NCBI GenBank assembly: GCA_029880755.1
Contig: JAOUNW010000131.1
Coordinates: 1-5,324, forward strand
Reading direction: 5' to 3'
Origin: Gammaproteobacteria bacterium
Lineage (GTDB): Bacteria > Pseudomonadota > Gammaproteobacteria > Acidiferrobacterales > SZUA-150
Length of the DNA stretch: 5,324 bases
Positions within the stretch are counted from its first letter, which is position 1; each line of letters starts with the position of its first letter. A program made the position numbers and the translations under genes. Shown here one piece after another: positions 1-4,178 of this stretch. The notes beneath the pieces were generated by a model that saw only the letters and a list, made by a program, of their open reading frames with translations, searched no databases and was not told where the DNA came from.

Positions 1-802
1 GGCTGACCGTGCCATTGGGAAATTTCTGTAATATTGTTTCCGTTAACGCCGGGTCACAAAAAGTGGTTTCCTTCGACAGCAGATTAAGCACTGGCACAGC
101 AACCTGGCGCGGAGAGGGCAGCGGCATAATCGACAAAATAAATTCCTGGATAAGATTGGCCGTCGGGAAAACCTTGAGATCGGGCCAGGGAGAGCTGTAT
201 TGATCGACCATCTCCTGTTGCTTGCCGCTGTCGAGCAGGTTCTTGCGCGTGACTTCATCCAGTTTGCGCAAATCCCGGTGCGGAATGTGACGTCTGTGGA
301 GACCAAGTTTGTTTAACAGAAGAATACCAATTACAGCGGTATAGATGACAAACCGGCTGTGATAATAGAATTTCTGTTTCTTCGCCAGGGCTTCATAGAA
401 GACGGGATCGATTAACACCAGTCCCCTGGTCTGTTCAGCATGCCTGACCGCGAAATTCATGGCCACCTGAGCGCCCAGGCTATGACCTACTACCACGGCA
501 TCATGGTAGTTTTCGTAGTCCATGATTTTCCGAATGTCATCGCACCAGGTCTTCATGGACAACCAACCTCGGTGGAGTGAACGGCCATGACCCCTGAGAT
601 CAATGCGAATAATATCCCAGTCATCTTTCAGGTTGGTGTGCTCAAGGAACTCGGACCAGCGCGTCATGTTGCTGGCCATGCCATGAATCAGTATGAGGAG
701 TTTTCTGGGACTTCCCGGCTGCCAGATGCCATAGCCAAGGGTTACCTTCCTGTTTATCGCAAGTGACTTTATTTGTTCCTGAGTTTGTTCCGTCGAGTCC
801 AT
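1..802 (-). CDS. alpha/beta hydrolase, C-terminus cut by window edge
   Basis: Minus-strand frame open from ATG at 802 to the left edge, giving 267 codons with no stop, so the gene is partial. Seen: an oxyanion-hole type HGM at residues 40-42 after a hydrophobic strand (KLLILI), the DLRGHGRS motif at 68-75, and the nucleophile elbow GHSLGA at 106-111 with Ser108. The second half shows the core strands GLVLIDP (127-133) and VPVLNLL (236-242), with Glu245 or Asp250 as possible catalytic acid. The catalytic His should lie beyond the edge. There is no signal peptide, so it is probably cytoplasmic. The family hydrolyses esters or related acyl bonds; the substrate cannot be read from the sequence. 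The start lies 7 bases after the stop of the LRAT-like gene and has no clear Shine-Dalgarno, which suggests one operon with translational coupling. Residues about 134-220 form a cap-like insertion with a hydrophobic stretch (VIYTAVIGILLL, 152-163) that could contact lipid. Fold certain, function open. Confidence 0.88.
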   Translation of the reverse strand, partial: MDSTEQTQEQIKSLAINRKVTLGYGIWQPGSPRKLLILIHGMASNMTRWSEFLEHTNLKDDWDIIRIDLRGHGRSLHRGWLSMKTWCDDIRKIMDYENYHDAVVVGHSLGAQVAMNFAVRHAEQTRGLVLIDPVFYEALAKKQKFYYHSRFVIYTAVIGILLLNKLGLHRRHIPHRDLRKLDEVTRKNLLDSGKQQEMVDQYSSPWPDLKVFPTANLIQEFILSIMPLPSPRQVAVPVLNLLSKETTFCDPALTETILQKFPNGTVS

Positions 803-809
803 TTAAATA

Positions 810-1847
810 TTAATCCGGCAGATCATTCTTGCCCGGGGCTAGTATCTGCCTAAACAGCTCCTTAAACTTCGACCAGCCGGTCACCCGAATCTGTGCCGCA
901 TCCAGCTCAGTACCCGATATTGCCGCTTTAAGAAAAAGTCCCAGAGATGCTGCATCGGCATAGCGCGATTTAACGAAATGCCGATTCCCGTTTATCAATG
1001 TAATCATAACTTGCCCCAGGTGATGAGAAACGTCCGATACATCATGAAAGTTAATAATCTCGTCCTTCGCCAGGTTCACTAGCGCCCTTTCAGTAATATA
1101 CCAGTCTTTTGTATGTCGGCCAGGAAGAAAATTACCTTCGTACAAAAACAGGACATTATTCCCCATCTCCGGTAACAGGCTTACGGGAACGGAATGGTTG
1201 TAAATCTGGTTGGTGTGGCGAAAGCTCCGCCCAAAAGGATAACGGTTGCGATCCTGGACCAAATTAAAATAAAGCGAAGATGCATGATCAATAAACTCAT
1301 CATAACTGGTTTTTGTTGGTGTATCGCGTAACTGCTCTTTCTGTTCCGGGCTGATTGTCTTGTTAACAACGTTCTCCGGAAACGGTTGCAATCTCTTGAT
1401 TCCCTTTTCGATGCCGAGCCAGGTGTTTTCCAGTATGGAATCCCAGAATCGAATGCCGTACTCCAATGGATCCACCAGCTTGCACCACTGGACGAAGTGT
1501 TCGCAATTGTTACCCCAGAGATTATAACCGTTCTCGCCCAGGCGGCTGTAGGCACGGGCGACCACCTTGAGCGGGGGGTAGGAGATGTCGCGGCTGTAGT
1601 TCACGACCACGGGCTCTGTTTCTTCGTCGTGCAGGAAGTACTTTAAATCGGTAACGTGAATGGTGTTGACTTCGGAGTCTACTCCAAAAATCTGGCGCCA
1701 GCCGATGCCGTCGGCCACGTCTTTTCCCGGAGGTGGGGCATAATGAATCACTTTATTGTCACCAATGTAAATTCCGTGGTGATAATAAAACCGCCGTTTA
1801 ATTTTCAGGTGGTCACCAAAATGGTGGGTGCTGGAGGGTTTGCTCAT
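810..1847 (-). CDS. LRAT-family thiol acyltransferase/phospholipase-like protein with probable PH-like C-terminal domain
   Basis: A 345-residue protein. Residues about 10-125 match the LRAT domain (permuted NlpC/P60 fold): GDHLKIKR at 11-18, YHHGIYIG at 22-29 with His23 as the likely base, VIHYAPP at 33-39 with His35 as the second His, and NNCEHFVQWC at 113-122 with Cys115 as the likely nucleophile. The NCEHF box is the family signature. LRAT/HRASLS relatives move acyl chains from phospholipids through an acyl-Cys intermediate or act as phospholipase A1/2. Residues about 126-227 are a linker of unknown role. Residues about 228-316 (hydrophobic strand NNVLFLYEG, then DWYITERALVN, INFHDVSDV and a final helix SLGLFLKAAI) look like a bacterial PH-like domain, an inference from the strand/helix pattern. 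No transmembrane segment is seen, so the C-terminal domain could provide membrane contact. The ATG at 1847 is the first start after an in-frame TAG at 1859-1857, and the family normally begins just before GDH. The Shine-Dalgarno is poor. First gene of a two-gene unit. Confidence 0.85.
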   Translation of the reverse strand: MSKPSSTHHFGDHLKIKRRFYYHHGIYIGDNKVIHYAPPPGKDVADGIGWRQIFGVDSEVNTIHVTDLKYFLHDEETEPVVVNYSRDISYPPLKVVARAYSRLGENGYNLWGNNCEHFVQWCKLVDPLEYGIRFWDSILENTWLGIEKGIKRLQPFPENVVNKTISPEQKEQLRDTPTKTSYDEFIDHASSLYFNLVQDRNRYPFGRSFRHTNQIYNHSVPVSLLPEMGNNVLFLYEGNFLPGRHTKDWYITERALVNLAKDEIINFHDVSDVSHHLGQVMITLINGNRHFVKSRYADAASLGLFLKAAISGTELDAAQIRVTGWSKFKELFRQILAPGKNDLPD

Positions 1848-1905
1848 TCCAAAGGGCTAATTCGGGTAGTAACAAATCATGTTTTTGACAGGTTGTTTGG
1901 GGGTT

Positions 1906-1934
1906 ATCATACCAGATGGGTTCCAAAAGATCAG
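1906..1934 (-). promoter_or_regulatory. candidate sigma-70 extended -10 promoter for the LRAT-hydrolase unit
   Basis: On the minus strand TGGTATGAT (1914-1906) gives an extended -10: TGn followed by TATGAT, 5 of 6 to consensus. A weak -35, CTGATC (1934-1929, 3 of 6), lies 17 bases upstream. Transcription would begin near 1899, leaving a leader of about 50 bases before the ATG at 1847. It lies back to back with the rightward candidate promoter. Confidence 0.5.
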
Positions 1935-1937
1935 ACC

Positions 1938-1966
1938 CTGTCTTTCTGCCTAAAGATCGCTATAAT
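1938..1966 (+). promoter_or_regulatory. candidate sigma-70 promoter for the rightward hydrolase
   Basis: A perfect -10 TATAAT sits at 1961-1966. With a 17-base spacer the -35 is CTGTCT (1938-1943), only 3 of 6 to consensus, so activation or weak basal use is possible. Transcription would begin near 1973, giving a leader of about 85 bases to the GTG at 2057. Confidence 0.5.
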
Positions 1967-2001
1967 CGCCCCCTCGTTTTGCCAGTTGTCGTCGGCTACA
2001 T

Positions 2002-2033
2002 GGCTTGCTTGGCGCTGTGGCAAGGCTTGCTTG
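2002..2033 (+). repeat. short direct repeat in the hydrolase leader
   Basis: The decamer GGCTTGCTTG occurs at 2002-2011 and again at 2024-2033, a 22-base offset, and is followed by seven T at 2034-2040. GCAAG at 2020-2024 can pair with CTTGC at 2004-2008, a 5-bp stem that is too weak and too far from the T-run for a convincing terminator. Role unknown. Confidence 0.35.
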
Positions 2034-2056
2034 TTTTTTTCTGAGTATTCATTTTT

Positions 2057-2815
2057 GTGAAAAAAGAACGATTGCAAATTGCTACGGAGAGAGGACACGT
2101 CCTTGCCGCCCAATTGGACAGCCCGGCTGATAGAACGCCCGTTGCCTATGCGGTTTTCTGTCACTGTTTTACCTGCGGTAAGAATCTAAAGGCCATTGGC
2201 AATATCAGTCGGGTATTAACCGAGGCCGGTTTGGCGGTATTGCGTTTTGACTTTACCGGCATTGGCGAAAGTGGCGGAGAGTTTTCGGAGACGGGTTTTA
2301 CTGATAACGTAAACGACATACTGGCAGTGTCGCGATACCTTGAACAAGAATATCAAGGTCCGGCATTGTTGGTGGGGCATTCGTTGGGCGGTACCGCGGC
2401 GATTGCCGCCGCACCGGAGATAAAAAGTTGCGTCGCCATAGCCACTATCGCCTCACCCCTGGAGCCCGGTGATGTCGCCAGGCGCTTTCTGGACAAAAAG
2501 CCGGATGTGGAACGTAACGGGCACGCGCAAATTCAAATCGGCGGCATCAGTTATAAAATAAAGGATCACTTCTTTGCGGCGTTGGAAAGGGAAAGCCTGC
2601 GAACCACGCTGGAGTCGCTGGATAAGGCATTGCTGATTCTGCACTCACCGGCAGATGAAACAGTTTCCATTGCCGAGGCCACTCGCCTTTATTCCGCCGC
2701 CAGGCACCCCAAGAGTTTTGTGTCGCTGGATAATATAGATCATCTTATGAGCCACAAGAAAGACGCAGAGTATGTGGGCGGTATCATCGCCGCCTGGGTG
2801 AAACACTACTTATGA
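2057..2815 (+). CDS. stand-alone alpha/beta hydrolase of the OsmC-fusion type
   Basis: A 252-residue serine hydrolase. Seen: FCHCFTCGKNLKAI at 34-47, a signature of the hydrolase half of bifunctional alpha/beta hydrolase-OsmC proteins; LRFDFTGIGESGGEF at 62-76; nucleophile elbow GHSLGG at 107-112 with Ser109; LLILHSPADETV at 192-203 with Asp200 as the acid; RHPKSFVSLDNIDHLM at 216-231 with His229 as the base. The triad is complete. The usual fusion is about 400 residues with a C-terminal peroxiredoxin-like OsmC domain; here the protein stops at AAWVKHYL, exactly at the domain border, and no OsmC sequence follows. Start: an in-frame TGA at 2042-2044 leaves the GTG at 2057 as first usual start (ATT at 2051 is unlikely), with no clear Shine-Dalgarno. 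No signal peptide, so cytoplasmic. Substrate unknown; OsmC relatives reduce organic peroxides, so a link to oxidised acyl esters is conceivable but only inferred. It is divergent from the LRAT unit and convergent with the ParA gene. Confidence 0.9.
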   Translation: MKKERLQIATERGHVLAAQLDSPADRTPVAYAVFCHCFTCGKNLKAIGNISRVLTEAGLAVLRFDFTGIGESGGEFSETGFTDNVNDILAVSRYLEQEYQGPALLVGHSLGGTAAIAAAPEIKSCVAIATIASPLEPGDVARRFLDKKPDVERNGHAQIQIGGISYKIKDHFFAALERESLRTTLESLDKALLILHSPADETVSIAEATRLYSAARHPKSFVSLDNIDHLMSHKKDAEYVGGIIAAWVKHYL

Positions 2816-2892
2816 GACGCAACTTGTAACACAGTTTTGTTGGGAAAGAATGAAAAACATCCGGCGCAATAATAAAGCCATTGCGCCCTACG
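2806..2892. repeat. direct repeat copy 1 (hydrolase 3' end plus REP)
   Basis: This 87-base block covers the last codons and stop of the hydrolase gene, about 40 bases of spacer, and REP unit 1. It recurs at 3049-3135 with 3 mismatches, an offset of 243 bases. As the block carrying the live stop codon, this is the parent copy. Confidence 0.9.
2858..2891 (-). repeat. REP unit 1 (subtype B, minus orientation)
   Basis: Read on the minus strand: GTAG, stem GGCGCAAT, a 9-base loop, stem ATTGCGCC, then GGATG (34 bases). The loop differs by one base from units 4, 5 and 8. It lies 42 bases after the hydrolase stop, so its hairpin could also protect the mRNA 3' end. Confidence 0.85.
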
Positions 2893-2909
2893 CGGGATGC
2901 AGTTGTTAA

Positions 2910-2945
2910 GTAGAGCAGAGTAAACACCAGCGAATCCATCGGATG
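2910..2945 (+). repeat. REP unit 2 (subtype A, decayed)
   Basis: Same length (36 bases) and same ends, GTAG and GGATG, as the intact subtype A units, but 8 of 36 positions differ from unit 3. Six of the eight are G-to-A or C-to-T. The stem (GCAGAGT opposite AATCCAT) no longer pairs well. It is a relic rather than an active hairpin. Confidence 0.7.
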
Positions 2946-2951
2946 TAGAAA

Positions 2952-3043
2952 GTAGGGCGGATTAAGCGTCAGCGAATCCGCCAGATGCGACGCGTATGAT
3001 TACGGAAAACATCCGGCGCAATAAAAAAGCCATTGCGCCCTAC
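2952..3043. repeat. 92-base BIME (REP units 3 and 4 head to head)
   Basis: Unit 3 (2952-2987, plus): GTAG, stem GGCGGATT, 11-base loop, stem AATCCGCC, then AGATG in place of GGATG. Unit 4 (3010-3043, minus): GTAG, stem GGCGCAAT, 9-base loop, stem ATTGCGCC, GGATG. The pair is bounded by GTAGGGCG and CGCCCTAC as terminal inverted repeats. The same 92-base arrangement recurs at 5217-5308 with 4 mismatches. This is the layout of bacterial interspersed mosaic elements moved by TnpA-REP (RAYT) proteins; no such gene is in the window. Confidence 0.88.
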
Positions 3044-3048
3044 GATGC

Positions 3049-3135
3049 CTACTTATGAGGCGCAACTTGTAGCACAGTTTTGTTGGGAAAGAATGAAAAA
3101 CATCCGGCGCAATAAAAAAGCCATTGCGCCCTACG
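3049..3135. repeat. direct repeat copy 2 (duplicated hydrolase tail plus chimeric REP unit 5)
   Basis: A copy of 2806-2892 with 84 of 87 bases identical, including the now nonfunctional last codons and stop of the hydrolase gene. It ends in REP unit 5 (3101-3134, minus). The left part follows the unit 1 copy, but 3097-3140 is identical to 3006-3049 around unit 4, including the trailing GATGCC. The block is therefore a mosaic of the two. Confidence 0.88.
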
Positions 3136-3162
3136 ATGCCAGGCGGAGAACATAAAATAATT

Positions 3163-3222
3163 TCCCCCTCATCCCAGCCTTCTCCCGGGGGGAGAAGGCG
3201 TTCTCTCCGATGATTGAGAGAA
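3163..3222. repeat. second hairpin element, unlike the REPs
   Basis: Two stems follow one another. CCTTCTCCC (3178-3186) pairs with GGGAGAAGG (3190-3198) around a GGG loop, a 9-bp perfect stem. TTCTCTC (3201-3207) pairs with GAGAGAA (3216-3222) around an 8-base loop. A C-rich lead (CCCCCTCATCCCAG) precedes them. No T-run follows on either strand, so a classical intrinsic terminator is unlikely. It resembles C/T-rich dispersed palindromes common in proteobacterial intergenic DNA. Confidence 0.6.
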
Positions 3223-3232
3223 GATTAAGGAA

Positions 3233-3268
3233 GTAGGGCGGATTAAGCGACAGCGAATCCGCCGGATG
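3233..3268 (+). repeat. REP unit 6 (subtype A, solitary)
   Basis: An intact 36-base unit: GTAG, stem GGCGGATT, 11-base loop, stem AATCCGCC, GGATG. It has no inverted partner on its right, as the ParA gene ends 30 bases further on. It lies just beyond the 3' end of that leftward gene, where the hairpin could stabilise or end its transcript. Confidence 0.85.
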
Positions 3269-3297
3269 CAATGAGTATTTCTATTGAGCGCCCAATG

Positions 3298-3939
3298 TTA
3301 ATCCGCCTGACTGCGCTTGCTGCGTAACCAACGGACAATGGACGCCCACTGCTCCACATCCTGGTAAACCTGTGACGGCGCCATTTCATAAATGCCGATG
3401 CCTCGTTCCGCGGCACGGATATAATTCTGGGTGTCACGCAGCGTACCAATAAAAGGAATTTTCAGCGCGCGTAAAAACGAATAGAGCGAATCATAGACGC
3501 GGGTATTTTCCCGAACGCGATTGGCAATCACGGCAACTTTGGTCTGGTTGCGGGATACCTTGCCCACGACCAACAAATCCTTAATGAAATGCGCCGCCGC
3601 CCGCATGTCGATGGGCGAGGGCAGCACCGGGACAATAATGGTCTCTGCCCGTCGCACCAGGGCCGTCAGCTCCTTCCCTTGCACCCGAGCCGGGGCATCC
3701 AGTACCAGCACCTCGGTTTCCCGGGGCGGTTTGCTGGTGTCCTTGGTGCCGTCCAGGCCGTGGATTTCCGGCCATTCCTCGCCACGGGCCTTGAGCCATT
3801 CGCTGCTCGAGCCCTGGGGGTCCATATCCGCCAGGGTGACGATTTTTTCCTCCTCAAAGGCGAAATAACTGGCGATATTGGTCGCCAGGGTGGTTTTGCC
3901 ACAGCCGCCCTTGGCATTAAGTACCATGATGGTTCGCAT
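3298..3939 (-). CDS. orphan ParA/MinD-family ATPase
   Basis: A 213-residue deviant Walker ATPase. Seen: NAKGGCGKTT at 8-17 with signature Lys10 and P-loop Lys15, the switch-like DMDPQGSSSEW at 38-48 with Asp40, and Walker B VLVLDAPA at 77-84 with Asp81, followed by a PVLPSPIDMRAAAHFI segment typical of short ParA proteins. The short length, with no N-terminal DNA-binding extension, matches orphan ParAs such as PpfA, ParC and McdA. These form ATP-dependent dimers on the nucleoid and position protein cargo; plasmid-type ParA is usually longer and followed by ParB. No ParB lies in the window. Start: ATG at 3939 places the Walker A motif at the expected distance from the N-terminus, and an upstream in-frame TAA blocks extension. 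AGGAA lies 12 bases upstream, a long spacing. The C-terminus is basic (RWLRSKRSQAD), compatible with DNA contact. Divergent from the CNB-GGDEF gene, which may be regulated with it or form part of its cargo (inference). Confidence 0.93.
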   Translation of the reverse strand: MRTIMVLNAKGGCGKTTLATNIASYFAFEEEKIVTLADMDPQGSSSEWLKARGEEWPEIHGLDGTKDTSKPPRETEVLVLDAPARVQGKELTALVRRAETIIVPVLPSPIDMRAAAHFIKDLLVVGKVSRNQTKVAVIANRVRENTRVYDSLYSFLRALKIPFIGTLRDTQNYIRAAERGIGIYEMAPSQVYQDVEQWASIVRWLRSKRSQAD

Positions 3940-3986
3940 GGGTTAGTGACGTTCCTGCATGAATCCGGGTTAATCAGAAAGCCTGA

Positions 3987-4014
3987 ATACTAACGCGAAA
4001 ATTTTGCAATACAA
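3987..4014 (-). promoter_or_regulatory. weak candidate sigma-70 promoter for the ParA gene
   Basis: On the minus strand TTGTAT (4014-4009) and TAGTAT (3992-3987) are spaced by 16 bases. The matches are 3 of 6 and 4 of 6 to consensus, so this is only the best visible option. Transcription would begin near 3980, about 40 bases before the ATG. Confidence 0.25.
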
Positions 4015-4019
4015 CGGGT

Positions 4020-4039
4020 TTTTCTGATTTTTCAGTAAA
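4020..4039. promoter_or_regulatory. possible operator palindrome
   Basis: An imperfect palindrome: TTT, one mismatch, CTGA, four T, TCAG, one mismatch, AAA. A related pair, TCAG (3974-3977) and CTGA (3983-3986), lies about 50 bases to the left, and TTAATCAG occurs at both 3970-3977 and 4083-4090. The centre is about 60 bases upstream of the predicted sigma-54 start. The sites are AT-rich and short, so chance is a real alternative. Confidence 0.25.
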
Positions 4040-4064
4040 TCCAACACCATTCCCATTTTTTATT

Positions 4065-4080
4065 TGGCATATTTTATGCA
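4065..4080 (+). promoter_or_regulatory. sigma-54 (RpoN) -24/-12 promoter of the CNB-GGDEF gene
   Basis: TGGCATATTTTATGCA matches the RpoN consensus TGGCAYRNNNNTTGCW at every defined position except one (A for the first T of TTGC). The invariant GG (4066-4067) and GC (4078-4079) have the required spacing. Transcription would begin near 4091, giving a leader of about 88 bases. Such promoters need an ATP-driven enhancer-binding activator, so the gene would be under specific control (nitrogen, flagellar or biofilm regulators are usual). The inner 13 bases also form a palindrome (GCATA, TTT, TATGC). Confidence 0.6.
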
Positions 4081-4167
4081 CTTTAATCAGTAACTGTGTG
4101 GGTGTGGTCCTTGGAAAGGACTGGCGATTTTCCTACGTTTAGGGATAGGCGCTTTTTAATTCAACGT

Positions 4168-4171
4168 GGAG
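4168..4171 (+). promoter_or_regulatory. Shine-Dalgarno of the CNB-GGDEF gene
   Basis: GGAG is followed by a 7-base spacer and the ATG at 4179. It is the best ribosome binding site in the window and fixes this start over the earlier ATG at 4096, which opens another reading frame. Confidence 0.8.
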
Positions 4172-4178
4172 CCGCATC

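Noticed and set aside
1885..1890. A perfect TTGACA as a rightward -35
   Set aside because: The nearest -10-like hexamer (TATCAT, 1905-1910) is only 14 bases away, and no acceptable hexamer lies at 16-18 bases.
2002..2040. Intrinsic terminator or attenuator before the hydrolase GTG, suggested by a T-run
   Set aside because: The sequence just before the T-run has no upstream complement; only a 5-bp stem forms, ending 9 bases before the Ts.
1656..2060. A 134-codon rightward open frame across the LRAT gene start and the divergent promoter region
   Set aside because: It has no recognisable motif, overlaps the well-supported LRAT N-terminus on the other strand, and runs through both candidate promoters.
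2806..3268. CRISPR array
   Set aside because: The repeats are palindromic, occur in both orientations, have irregular spacing and include a copy of a neighbouring gene's end, which fits REPs rather than CRISPR.
3298..3939. Plasmid or chromosome partition locus (parA of parAB)
   Set aside because: No ParB gene or parS-like site is visible on either side, and the protein is of the short orphan type.
3589..3993. A 134-codon rightward frame opposite the ParA gene
   Set aside because: It lies antisense to a clear Walker ATPase, has no domain, and its composition reflects the ParA codons read backwards.
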